NCBI GenBank assembly: GCA_016584305.1
Contig: JACEEZ010002764.1
Span: 254,835 to 318,834 of the forward strand
Length of the DNA stretch: 64,000 nucleotides
Direction: 5' to 3'
Origin: Chionoecetes opilio
Lineage: Eukaryota > Arthropoda > Malacostraca > Decapoda > Majidae
A program made the translations under genes and the position numbers. Numbering within the stretch: position 1 is the first letter of the stretch; the number at the start of each line of letters is the position of its first letter. This document shows positions 46,464-57,293 of the stretch, one piece after another. The notes under the pieces are model-generated. The model made no database searches, was not told the origin of the DNA, and saw only the letters and a list, made by a program, of their open reading frames with translations.

Positions 46464-47262
46464 TAGCCGCAAAGCCGCCCTCCGGGCGGCCTTTTTGGCT
46501 AGCTCCTGCGGAGGGCTATTGGTGGGCCTTCGGCCCACCAAACACAAACTCTCCAGATAGCCCCTTCTAGCTTTCCTGAAATCATGGATGTAGAAATGTA
46601 TGTATTAACGCCAACCCATTCACATCACCCCCAACCCATTATCTCACCCATTACCCATCACCCCCCACCCATTCACTCACCCATTAGGGCTATTGATATT
46701 ATTGGTATTGGTATTAGGGCTATTGGTGGGCCTTCGGCCCACCAAACACAGACTCTCCAGATAGCCCCTTCTAACTTTCCTGAAATCATGGATGTAGAAA
46801 TGTATGTATTCTCCCCACCCATTCACTCACCCATTACCCATCACCCCCCACCCATTCACTCACCCATTACCCATCACCACACACCCATTCACTCACCCAT
46901 TACCCATCACCCCCCATCTATTCCCTCACCCATCACCCCCAACCCATCACCCCCCACCCATTCACTCACCCATCACCCCACACCCATTACCCATCACCCC
47001 ACCCATTCACTCACCCATTACCCATAACCCTACATCAAGGTTTCCTCAATTCTCGCAACCCACATTTTTTTTTCACAATTCTCGCTAATAGGCTGCTAAA
47101 AAAAAAATGATCGGATCATCTCATAAGTGGGCTGAAAACCTTCCCCTGGTCGAGCTGGTTCCAAAACTGTGACATATGATGGGATTCCGCCACGGGGGGC
47201 GGCACCTATCGCGGACAGACAGACAGACAGACAGACACACCCACTTTCGCTTATATTATTAT
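46464..47262 (-). mobile_element. Pearl/Helentron-like element, copy 4, in a cathepsin A intron
   Basis: Complete copy: the ACTAGCCGCAAAGCCGCCC end, a GGTGGGCCTTCGGCCCACC hairpin (about 46522 and again at about 46724), a CCATTACCCATCACC minisatellite (about 46800-47025), a CATCAAGGTTTCCTCAATTC block, an (ACAG)n tetranucleotide at about 47214, and the CTTTCGCTTATATTATTAT end. Same orientation as the gene. Best-preserved copy for defining the family. Confidence 0.8.
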
Positions 47263-47306
47263 AGATGTGATATATGGATCATTAAACCTGCTGCCCACGT
47301 ACTTAC

Positions 47307-47429
47307 TTGCATATTTCAAATGGTTGGACCTTTGAGGGGATATGGAGGGCCTGGCGCACCGCAGGAGTGTTGAGATAAGTGGTGATGTCTGTGGCATTAG
47401 TGCAGGGAGGGTCAGAGTTCACATTGTAC
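47307..47429 (-). CDS. CTSA: Cathepsin A-like serine carboxypeptidase, internal exon
   Basis: 123 bp, bounded by CTTTTACTCCTCAG/ and /GTAAGTACG. Phase-2 introns on both sides: one leading base, 40 codons, two trailing bases. It encodes YNVNSDPPCTNATDI, TYLNTPAVRQALHIP and VQPFEIC, matching the conserved DPPCTN...YLN.P.VR.AL.I segment of S10 carboxypeptidases. The Cys of PPCTN normally forms a disulphide. No frameshift is seen, so the gene is likely functional. The exons encoding the Ser nucleophile lie further upstream (higher coordinates) and were not found in the window. Confidence 0.92.
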
Positions 47430-47549
47430 CTGAGGAGTAAAAGCATATCAATGATCATGATCGTTCTTAGATCAAATAATTTCAACATAACAAATATATA
47501 TTTAAAAAAAAAGCTACAATACTAGACAAACACTTACTTACAAACAAGT
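47430..47549. other. Cathepsin A intron sequence
   Basis: Between the internal exon acceptor and an AT microsatellite; no features. Confidence 0.6.
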
Positions 47550-47551
47550 TA

Positions 47552-47637
<86 letters not shown>
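47550..47637. repeat. (AT)n microsatellite
   Basis: Uninterrupted AT run of about 88 bp at the left end of a palindrome. Confidence 0.98.
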
Positions 47638-47638
<1 letters not shown>

Positions 47639-48367
47639 GGATCATATAGACTGGTTTATCAGTATATATGATATACTGTAGTGTTCGTAAATGTTTGTTC
47701 TATAATATTATCAAATAAAAAACAGTAAAGCACGCTAAAGAAATGCCATTACGAGACTGAAGAAATATGCATGAACTTTAGACTCACTTCAACTCTTCGC
47801 CACTTAAGACTTTGCGAGTCAACTTTTATCATGAAGGGTATCAATAGAAGCGCTATTTTATTAGCGTTCCATTGATATATTTCGTTTTTGGATAAATGAA
47901 TTAGAACCATGCATAAATTAGCGTTAAATAAATAAATAAAATAATCAATCGGGTAATTTTCCCGATTGATGATGTTATTTATTTACTTATATATTTCTTT
48001 TTCTGATAAATAAAGTAGCACCATGTATAAATTAGCGTTAACTAAATAAATAACTTCTTCAATCGGGAAAATTACCCGATTGATGATTTTATTTATCTAT
48101 TTAATGCTAATTTATGCATGGTTTTAATTCATTTATCAGAAAACGAAATACATCAATGGAAAGCTAATAAAATTGCGCTTCTATTCATACCCTTCATGAT
48201 AAAAGTTGACTCGCAAAGTCTTAAGTGGCGAAGAGTTAAAGTGAATCATAGTCTCGTAATGGCATTTCTTTAGCGTGGTTTACTGTTTTTTATTTGATAA
48301 TATTATAGAACAAACATTTACGAAGATTACAGTATCATATATACTGATAAACCAGTCTATATGATAA
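47638..48367. mobile_element. Foldback/palindromic element family, copy 2
   Basis: The left arm starts GATCATATAGACTGGTTTATCAG and the right arm ends CTGATAAACCAGTCTATATGATAATC. Arms stay complementary over about 340 bp each, with two nested CAATCGGG..CCCGATTG palindromes (about 47946 and 48060). Very close to 37110-37705. Confidence 0.85.
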
Positions 48368-48476
48368 TCTATAGACCACTATATCCCTTTGTTGGGCGGG
48401 CTGCAGGCCGCTATGCAGCCTGGCAATTTCAAAACATTGTCGCGCGAACAGTCCAGAGATATAGTGGTCTATGGTA
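48368..48476. mobile_element. Roughly 105-bp inverted-repeat unit (mini-MITE), second copy
   Basis: TATAGACCACTATATCC...GATATAGTGGTCTATGG with the same GGCCGCTATGCAGCCTG core as 15172-15277. Sits immediately beside the foldback element, as in the other copy. Confidence 0.65.
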
Positions 48477-48494
48477 ACACATAAAATTACTTAC

Positions 48495-48650
48495 CTGGCA
48501 AACTCGATTGAAGGTCAAGAATGGTCAGTCCAGCCGCTGCTCACTGATCGAGTGGCCATCAGCACCTCCTGTATTATATCAGGCACTCGGCCCCTCTGGA
48601 TACTCCCCGAGTCCCCTCCCTCCCTCAGGGCGGGGGGCGTGGAGTCACTG
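48495..48650 (-). other. Possible upstream cathepsin A exon or pseudo-exon
   Basis: A good donor (TTTGCCAG/GTAAGTAATT) ends a frame whose phase (two bases, AG) fits the exon at 47307-47429. That frame is open for about 45 codons but is interrupted by a TGA seven codons before the donor. The peptide (IQRGRVPDIIQEVLMATRS) does not clearly resemble the enzyme. Most likely a chance or decayed exon. Confidence 0.25.
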
Positions 48651-48969
48651 TCCTCAATTCACATGGGCGCGCCCTTTGAATATTTTTTTCCTTAAACAGA
48701 GTCATAACATTTCTTTCAACGTGTGTCCTTCAAGAACCGATCATATTTGCCCTATGGCAGGGGTGGGTGCTCAATCCACTGTTTGATGCCGCATGTCGCA
48801 TGCGGCGGCCCTCAAGGAGGTTCAAATGCAGCCTTCGGCAAGTAACCAAAAAATGTGCGAGATGTTCTGTGAGAATTTTTTTTATTACGACTCCTGGAAG
48901 TTTTCTGGAAGCTTATATACTTATAATCAGTGTTATCAGTGTGTAAAATAGATTAATTACTACGCGTAT

Positions 48970-49090
48970 TCACATTAAAGGCAATATGAGCAATGGCGTA
49001 GCTATAGGTGATGAGCAATGAGCAATATGAGAAATGGCGTAGCTATAGGTGATGAGCAATGAACAATATGAGAAATGGCGTAGCTCTATA
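48970..49090 (+). repeat. 41-bp tandem repeat, about 2.6 copies
   Basis: The unit contains AATATGAG(C/A)AATGGCGTAGC followed by TATAGGTGATGAGCAATGA. It carries the GGCGTAGCTA motif of the MITE family at 44366, whose relative follows at 49065-49310. Confidence 0.9.
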
Positions 49091-49342
49091 CCCCCACCAA
49101 TGTGGGTGGGGTCACTACACAGCGCTGAGTGTAGGGGGGCACTAATAGGCAAGCGGAGATCAGTGACTGGACAGGCCACGAGGGGCATTCTGTTGTCACC
49201 CTGGGTATAAGGAGATATTATATTATAAGATCAGATCAGTTGTGTGGGTATTAGAGTATTATACAAAATATGGCAACCATGACCAGTTCGGGGGCTCCGG
49301 ATTCTCATGAGGGGGTACGTGCGAGACCACCAAGAGACAAGT

Positions 49343-50704
49343 CCTGGTGGATCGCCCGTGACGTCACACCATAAGGATACAACCCGCTCCGCTCCCCGTA
49401 CAAGTTTACCTACCTAATATAATGTTTATCAGTATAAAGGATATACTGTTATCTTCGGAAATGTTTGTTCTATAATATTATCAACTAAAAAACCGTAAAA
49501 CACACAAAGAAAATGCCATTAAAGAGACTTTCAGAAAATATGCATGAAACTTAAACTCTTGCCATTTAATATTTGGGTGGCAAACATTTTCCATGGGAAT
49601 ATCAATAGAAGCAAGTTTAATTAGCTTTCCATTGATATATTCGTTTAGTGATAAACGTTTCGTTAGCGGCATGCCCTAAATTACGTTAATAAATATAAAA
49701 AATCATGGAATCGGTAATTTCCTCCTAATATATGTTTATCAGTATAAAAATATATACTGTTAATCTTCGAAATGTTTGTTTTTATAATATTATCAAATAA
49801 AAAACCGTAAAACACCTAAAGGAATGCCATTTATGAGACTTTCAAGAATATGCATGAACTTAAACTTTTCGCCATTTAATATTTTGTGAAAAAAAATTTA
49901 CATGGAGAATATCAATAGAAGCGGAATTTAATTAGCTTTCCATTGCTATATTTCGTTTTCTGATAAATGTATTAGGACCATGCATAAATTAGCGTTAACT
50001 AAATAAATAACATCATGAAATCGGTATTACCCGATTTCATGATGTATTTATTTAGTTAACGCTAATTTATGCATGGTTCTAATAATTTATCAGAAAAGGA
50101 AATATATCATGGAAAGCTAAGGACATTCGCTTCTATTGATATTCTCCATGTACATGTTTTCTTTAAATATTAATGGCGAAAAGTTTAAGTTCATGCATAT
50201 TTCTTGAAAGTATCATAATGGCATTTCTTTAGTGTGTTTTACGGTTTTTTATTTGATAATATTATCGAACAAACATTTCCAAAGATAACAGTATATATTT
50301 TATACTGATAAACATATATTAGGTAGGAAATTACCCGATTTCATGATTTTTTATATTTAGTTAACGCTAATTTATGCATGCCGCTAATTCATTTATTACT
50401 AAACGAAATATATCAATGGAAAGCTAATTAAACTCCGCTCCTATTGATATTCTCCATGTAAAATGTTTGCGAACAAAATATTAAATGGCGAAGAGTTTGT
50501 TAATGCATATTTCTTGAAAGTCTCATAATGGCATTTTCTTTGTGTGTTTTACGGTTTTTTATTTGATAATATAATAGAACAAACATTTCCGAAGATAACA
50601 GTATATCCTTTATACTGATAAACATTATATTAGGTAGGTAAACTTGTACGGGGAGCGGAGCGGGTTGTATCCTTATGGTGTGACGTCACGGGCGATCCAT
50701 CAGG
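49343..50704. mobile_element. Large palindrome with GTGACGTCAC-bearing arms, foldback family copies 3-4
   Basis: The left arm starts CCTGGTGGATCGCCCGTGAC and the right arm ends GTCACGGGCGATCCATCAGG. Arms match with almost no difference through CCGCTCCGCTCCCCGTACAAG and TTTACCTACCTAATATAATG to ATCTTCGGAAATG. Further in lie two diverged foldback units around TGAAATCGGTATTACCCGATTTCA (about 50018). About 1.36 kb, non-coding. TGACGTCA (a CRE-like palindrome) is present in both arms. Confidence 0.85.
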
Positions 50705-51014
50705 CCTTATCATCTCGGTGGCCACGGTACGTGACCGCAGTAGCTACGCAACGGAATATGAGGACGTCATCACACATTGCCCATCTAATGTGGCCCAGTC
50801 ACCCAAAAAGGTTGATCACCTTTGCCCTATGGAGTAGATCGCAGTCACGACCACTTTGAGAAGTGTATGTAAGCAGGAAAAAATATCCATATCCCCTCCC
50901 AAGCTTTTTTTAAATTTCTTTTGGAGCCTATAGCGCCTGTAGGCTTATGGAGAGTCTTGATGTTGGTCGATCTCGTCAGTTGGTGGCGCAGGCTGGATTT
51001 TTATAGTGACACCT
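50705..51014. other. Non-coding, dispersed repeat
   Basis: Ends with TGGTGGCGCAGGCTGGATTTTTATAGTGACACCTG, related to 44677-44708. Confidence 0.5.
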
Positions 51015-52064
51015 GGGCCCATACTTATACAGATTTAGGATTCGTCTTAGACTCGCTCGAGTCTTAAATATGGCGGCCGGCGTCCTAAATCATTTCGAGC
51101 GCATCCTAAATCGCTAAGACTCGTCCTAATTTCGAGGTTTGGCTAGGACAGGGTGTGAGGTGTCCTAGCGAGCAGGGCGGCGGCTAAGACTCGTCCTAAG
51201 GGCGTAAACATGGAGTGCTCCACCCACTCCTGAGAACTTTTCGTGATAGGATAGATGTACTGGACGAACTTGTTGATACATAACTAATCAAGCGATACCG
51301 CTTGGACCGAGAAGGGATTATATATGTGACAGACTAGTGGGAGATGTAATATAAAGCAACACTAAAAAATACGGCCATCAGTGCATGACAAGTCACGAGT
51401 GTGTTATTATTCACTCTTTCAGGTAGTCATGTTCCTCCTGCCTTGATATCATGTATCGTGATACAGATTGAAGTGCATCCCCACCAAACTGTTGATGAAG
51501 AATGGTATCATGTTGAGAATAAAAGCGATTTAGAGTAGGCTCACTATAAATAAAAATTTAAAAAATTGAATAAGTCGTGATTTATTAAGCCATGGAACAA
51601 TATCCATATAACTCTATTTCTCTTCCCACTGCCGTAGTCTTGAAAATTTTTCTTATTTGTTCTTGATATCATCTGTTAATATACCAAACCCCACCTCTAA
51701 CCTAACTTAACAGTTTTTGGTTGAAAGAACTAGATTCTAGGTAGTATATGTATCAGCATTATTATTCAATTGCGCCATGGGAAGGAAATTGGGTTTAAAA
51801 GACCCAGAATGAAGAAATCTACACTATGAAACAGGTTAGAATTGTTAGGCTCGAGGATGACCTAAACCAAACGGTAAATATTACGCAGGAGTTGGCGGTG
51901 TGTTGGCGGGTGGCCAACCACCCGGACAATCGCGCACCATCAAATTTGTTTTTTTTAACCTAAATAACTCAACATAACCTAATCCAAATCTACCCTAAGC
52001 TTAACATAACCTAAACCAAACCTTAACATAACCTAAATCTAACCTAACCTAACTCAGCAATTTG

Positions 52065-53585
52065 GTAATAATGGACGATGACTTTGCGGTCGTTTTCAGA
52101 CACCGACTATTTTTCCTGGTCTTCAATAGGTGCATTTTCTAATGGAGATAGTTTTATTTTGCGCAAGCCCAAAGTTAAAAAAAAAAAAAAAAATCACCAC
52201 CGAATTTTATGGTACCGTTTCCATTAAAACACTGTATCTCCATCAGAAAAAGCACTTAAAACTTGGCCGGAAGAAATTAGTCAGGGTCTTATAGGTTTTA
52301 ATAAAACCTAACCTAACCTTTAGTTTTAATGAAACCCAAACTAACCTGGAAAATCTTAAAAACAAGGTCTCCACGCTAAGCTGACACAAATGTTGGCTCT
52401 ACGTATTATACTTACTGTCTTAAGACATCTGTTTTATTTTAATGAGTGCCGACCCTTACTTTGTCTACATGGCCGATATTAAATTTCAGCGATCCATAAT
52501 GTTATATTATTTAGTTTTGGTTGCGGGTCCCGGAAGATGCCAGTAGAAGATGCTCGTAGCCGAAACGCCGTGTGACGAACGCGCATATTTTTGCCACCAC
52601 TACGGGCATCTTTTGGTAGCAAAATACCAAAAGATGCCGGAAAAAGTGTCTGTGTGACACGGCCTTTAGGTTAGGTTAGGGCAGGTCAGGTTAGGTTAGG
52701 TTAGGTTAGGTTAGGTTACGTTAGGTTAGGTTAGGTTAGTGCACAGCACAAGGGGCTCGAAGAGGGGTGCTAGGTTAGGTCTGTAGAGTTTGTCATCTTT
52801 AGAATAGAGGCTCAATCTCCTATCTTCTTATGGCCAACAAGCTTGGGGACATGGTGGAAACCTGGGTTTTTGGGTGGGGGAGCACACACATAAGGGAAAT
52901 ATGGCCCCCCCCCCAAAAAAAAATCCTTAAACTAGGGAAATTTTCCTAGTTCATGGACTTTATCGGGAAAATATTTCCCTTATATGTGTGCTCCCCCACA
53001 AAAGGAGCACACTCATAAGGGAAATATGACTCCCCACAAAAAAATCCCTAAACTAGGGAAAATTCCCTAGTACATAGACTTAATCGGGGTAATATTTCCC
53101 CGATAAAGTTCATGAACTAGGGAATATCCCTAGTTTAGGGATTTTTTTGGGGGGCCATATTTCCCTTATGTGTGTGCTCCCCCACCCAAAAACTCCGGTT
53201 TCCCACCATGTCCCCAAGCTTGTTGGCTATAAGAAGAAGATAGAGGGTGGAGCCTTTGTTCTTAAGATTTACCCCTAACCTTAACCACAAAGTATATCTA
53301 ACCTAACATTATAGGTTTCATTAAAACCTATAAGACTCTGACAAATCTTTCCCGGCCAAGTTTTAGTGCTTTTTCTGATGGAGATAGTGTTTTTAATGGA
53401 AATGGTACCATAATATTCGGTGATAAATTTTTTTTTGTTTTTAAACTGGGCTTGCGCAAAATAAAACTATCTCCGGCAATAATGGGCGAGAGTTTCGCGG
53501 TCGTTTACAGAGACACCGACTATTTTTTCTTGGCCTACAATAGGTGCTTGCTCTAATGGAGATAGTTTTATTTTGCGCAAAAAAA
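52065..53585. repeat. Nested large inverted repeat inside the 4.2-kb element
   Basis: 52140-52310 (GGAGATAGTTTTATTTTGCG..GGTACCGTTTCCATTAAAAC..AAAACCTAACC) is the reverse complement of about 53320-53480. Inside it, 52835-52945 (CTTGGGGACATGGTGGAAAC..GTGGGGGAGCACAC..AAACTAGGGA) pairs with about 53105-53235. Nested AAACTAGGGAAA/TTTCCCTAG steps lie around the centre near 53015. A GCGGTCGTTTTCAGACACCGACTATTTTT block occurs at about 52088 and 53490 in one orientation and at about 54590 and 54680 in the other. Confidence 0.8.
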
Positions 53586-53599
53586 AAAAAAAAAATGAA

Positions 53600-53720
53600 A
53601 AAAAAAATGAAAAAAATTAAACTTAACCTAACCTTATAGGTTTTAATGAAACCTAACCTAACTGTAAGGGTTTTAATGAAACCTAACCTAACCATATAGG
53701 TTTTAATGAAACCTAACCTA
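53600..53720 (-). repeat. Tandem repeat of AACCTAACC with TATAGGTTTTAATGAA spacer
   Basis: About four copies of a roughly 33-bp unit AACCTAACC(T/A)..TATAGGTTTTAATGAAACC; no function seen. Confidence 0.8.
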
Positions 53721-53959
53721 ACCTTAACCACAAAGTATACATTTTTTTAATTTTTTTTTATGGGTTTGCGTACAATAAAACTTCATTAGAACAAGGAACG
53801 GTAAAACTTTGGAAGAAGTCCTTCACCCCTATCTTTTTTTTCTTCCCCCTATAGCCAACAAGCCTGGGGAACTGGCGGGAATACGGGGTTTTTGGGTGGG
53901 GGAAGCAAATATAAGTGATTTATGGCTCCCCAAAAAATCATCAAAGTCACTATATGTAA

Positions 53960-54400
53960 AAATCTAACCTAACCTAACCTTAACCACAAAGTATACCTAA
54001 CCTAACCTAACCTAACCTTAACCACAAAGTATACCTAACCTAACCTAACCTTAACCACAAAGTATACCTAACCTAACCTAACCTTAACCACAAAGTATAC
54101 CTAACCTAACCTAACCTTAACCACAAAGTATACCTAACCGAACCTAACTTAACCTTAACCACAAAGTATACCTAACCTAACCTTAACCACAAAGTATACC
54201 TAACCTTAACCACAAAGTATACCTAAACTAACCTAACCTAACCTTAACCACAAAGTATACCTAACCTAACCTAACCTTAACCACAAAGTATACCTAACCT
54301 AACCTAACCTTAACCACAAAGTATACCTAACCTAACCTAACCTAACCTTAACCACAAAGTATTCCTAACCTAACCTAACCTAACCTAACTAGACTTAGAA
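53960..54400 (-). repeat. Telomere-like (TTAGG) satellite with CCACAAAGTATAC spacer
   Basis: About a dozen copies of CTTAACCACAAAGTATAC separated by two to five CCTAA units. Same satellite as 25320-25550 in the opposite orientation. Confidence 0.92.
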
Positions 54401-55199
54401 TTTTTTGAGGCACCTCATATTTCATAGCGGCCGTGTGGGTTAACCAAGGCTGAGCGCACGCTGGAACCTTTACAGATGTGAAGTACAATAAGCATACAAT
54501 ACAGTGCGGTAGTTCATTTCAGTCAAAGCCGGAAGGAGGAGCTCCAAAGTATTTCCCAAGCACCTATTGTAGGCCAAGAAAAAATAGTCGGTGTCTCTGA
54601 AAACGACCGCGAAACTCTCGTCCATTATAACCCTATCTCCATTAGAAAAAGAACTTATTGTAGGCCAGGAAAAAATAGTCGGTGTCTTTGAAAACGACCG
54701 CGAAGTCCTCGTCCATTATAACCGGCAGTCCTTGACGTATCTCTTCGCCGATCATCTCGGCATGGAAAATTCCCCTCGCAGGACATAGGACATTTTTCCT
54801 TGCCTGAAAGAGCTGGCCAAGGATGAAAGTCTTGTCCTGAAAAATATTATTTTTCTCGTCGATAGAGCGAAGACAATGTCAATGCTTGTGTCTTTTGAAC
54901 GGAACGTTGCATATCTGGTACAATTATTCTTATAGATGAATTCATTCGTTGTAGTCTTCAGCAATTATCATAGAAATATTAATCTTGTGTTTTTTTATAT
55001 TTTTATACCTTTCTGATGACTCTTAGTAGTGATATTTCATGAAATCCAAATTGGACTCTTGCTAAATGTAGCGCTCAGCGCTTCGTCCTAAGCCGCCGTC
55101 TTAGGACGCGTCTTAGACTTTCCTCGAACCTTAGGACGCAGGGTTAGGACGAATCCTAGGACGAATCCTAAATCTTTATAAGTATGGGCCCTGTGGTCT

Positions 55200-55487
55200 T
55201 AGGTGATGATAGCGTTTTCTATGATGTTCAGATCTTCAGTCAGGATCATGCAGCCCCTAGAGTTTTCTCCATCACACTCGCAATCGAAGACCAGAGAATT
55301 GCTGCATGCCGGTTTATTTCAGCCACTCGACGACACTCGATTTGACAGTTGCTCCTTGGTGAGACTTGAACTCGGGACCTTCTTCTCCCCTACCAGGCTC
55401 TTAAAAGAGTTGCCCCCGGCAGGATTCGAACTCGGAACATTGTGTTCACCACTCCAAGACGCTAACCACTTGGCCACCGCCTCCCCG
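55200..55487 (-). mobile_element. tRNA-derived SINE (Ser/Leu-like head), copy 2
   Basis: On the minus strand, from 55487: GGGGAGGCGGTGGCCAAGTGG (A box) and GAGTTCGAATCCTGCC (B box), with a 3' body containing GTCGAGTGGCTGAAAT and CTTCGATTGCGAGTG shared with the SINE at 37706. A second B-box-like CGAGTTCAAGTCTCACC at about 55365 suggests a duplicated or dimeric head. Its 3' end abuts the 51015-55191 element. Confidence 0.7.
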
Positions 55488-55910
55488 AATAACATTGTAG
55501 CATTAATTTATGGACACCCGCACCCAGGGCCAGGCGTCACGGGATTGTTGTAGTTGGCGTGACAGTCTATACACACACTGCACACCCATGTTCTGTAGCA
55601 CACAGGGAAGATCACAGCACTGTGATGGTATAACCTTGAAGTTTTCTCATCGTTTGTATAATCCTACATGAACGTTGTGGTGACAAAATAGTTTTCCGCC
55701 CTTAGAGGAAAACTATTGTTTGTGGACTTTGACTGTGGGATTTAAGATGACACATGCCCCTTCAGGACAGGAAGTCATGCGATATGAGTCACTAATGAGT
55801 GTATAAACGAGATATAAAACTGATTATCATTATCAATATCTTAAATAAATTGAGTGTACCCTTAAAGAATGAGGTTGGATTTCTACCTTGCCTGGAATAT
55901 TTGTGTTTTG
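55488..55910. other. Non-coding, nothing recognised
   Basis: A GTTTTCC..GGAAAAC short palindrome near 55690-55715 only; no credible ORF. Confidence 0.6.
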
Positions 55911-57141
55911 ATGGATAGATAGATAGATAGATATTATAGTTTTAAGGCGCCGCAACTGCGGGGTTATTGACGCTTGCTTACAAAAGATACCGTAAAAGTC
56001 ATATTAAAAAACAAATTCTATGATATAATCAAAATATTTAAAATAACAAAATATATAAAAGAACAATAGTACATTAATTACATAATAGTACTTATTGAGA
56101 AGGCCAGCCCTCTCAATAAAGGTATGGACCTCATGTCCCGGGGAGAAACACCTCTTTCCCAATGCCAGGGAGAGACGATAGGCACCGTCCTCCCCCCGAC
56201 ACCGGGACTCATATTCTCCATGGGTTCGCCCTTTTCGGGAGGTTGGCTGCCCGCTACGCATGGCTGTAGCTCCGAAACTAACTACAGGATTTTCTTGAAA
56301 ATAACCTCATTGTGATTCCTACACAAAGTTACTTCAGTTGTAGGCGAGACGAACCTAACCTAACTTACCCTAACCTTACTTAACCTTAACCGAAAGTTAA
56401 AAAAAAAATCGCGAGCAGCCTGCCGAAAAGGGCAAACGCATGGAGAATATGCCACCGGGACAAGAATTGTTCACGTAGGTCCCCAAGACTAGGACACTGG
56501 ACCAGCAAGTGCCGCACAGTTAAGGGGACCAAGCAATCATCACAGTAAGGAGGGTGGCCCCCCTCCATGAGGAATCCATTTGTATATAAAGTGTGACCTA
56601 TACGCAGTCGTGCCAAGGCAGTCTCCCATCTCCGGGAGAGACCGCAGTAGCTCCAGTCCTCGATACTTTGGCGGATGGTGCGTAGTTTATTTTGCCCTAT
56701 ATTATTCCATCGTTCCTGCCAACTGGTGTGAACTGATCTATGGATTGCCGAGCGTAGGTCTGTAGCCGGCACTGCAAAATGTGATAGAGCTGGTCTTCTA
56801 GCTGCAGCTTTTGCCAAGGCATCAGCTTCCTCATTACCGGCAACATCTACATGTGCCGGAACCCAACAAAAGCTGATCGTCCGGCCTCGCCTCTTGAGCA
56901 GATAAAGCCATTCCAGGATGGCATTGACCATCGGATGGGGAGAGTTAAAATTACACAGTGATTGAAGAGCACTACAAGAATCACAAAAATTGTAAAAGAC
57001 ATCCGGAAGGGTAAAAATAACCATGAGAGCATATAAAATAGCACTTATTTCACAATGGAGTATTTTGTTTTTGTTTTGATGAACTCGTCGGTATGTTCGC
57101 CGACTCCGTTCGTGGGTGGGTGGGTGTGCACTGCAACACAA
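55911..57141 (-). mobile_element. RNase H-bearing LINE, 3' portion, second family
   Basis: Minus strand: RNase H, C-terminal finger, 3' UTR ending GGCGCCTTAAAACTATAATA and (ATCT)n at 55913-55931. 5'-truncated. A TTAGG-like tract (56345-56395) lies in the 3' UTR right after the stop. Confidence 0.8.
56386..57141 (-). pseudogene. LINE RNase H and C-terminal finger
   Basis: 251-residue frame: HCEISAILYALM (Glu), FCDSCSALQSLCNF (Asp), RTISFCWVPAHVDVAGNEEA (His, then Asp in EAD), then LARLRIGHTLYTNGFLM and YCDDCLVPLTVRHLLVQCP (C-x2-C...H-x4-C finger). The first RNase H Asp (YTDGS region) is missing: the N-terminal 35 residues look unrelated. So the domain is incomplete although the frame is open throughout. 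Confidence 0.85.
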
Positions 57142-57224
57142 TATTTGATTAGTGTGGTAAATGCGTATACGTGTTTGTGTATTGCAAAACCATTATCTGA
57201 TTTGATTTTAATAATCATACTTTA

Positions 57225-57229
<5 letters not shown>

Positions 57230-57291
<62 letters not shown>
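57230..57291. repeat. (CA)n microsatellite
   Basis: Uninterrupted CA run of about 62 bp. Confidence 0.98.

Positions 57292-57293
<2 letters not shown>

Larger units (their letters stand above)
51015..55191. mobile_element. 4.2-kb TIR element with GGGCCCATACTTATA termini
   Basis: The left end GGGCCCATACTTATACAGAT and right end ending TTTATAAGTATGGGCCC are inverted repeats. TTAGGATTCGTC and repeated GTCCTAA/TTAGGAC motifs continue inward on both sides. A CTG trinucleotide can be read as a 3-bp target duplication if the ends are taken one base in (GGCCCATAC). The interior has no transposase, only palindromes and TTAGG-type satellite, so it is non-autonomous. The flanks joined across the element read as one continuous dispersed repeat, supporting insertion. 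Superfamily unknown. Confidence 0.75.

Noticed and set aside
52548..52580. Hammerhead-like GAAGATG...CCGAAACG motif
   Set aside because: Lacks the CTGANGA core; similarity limited to GAAAC.
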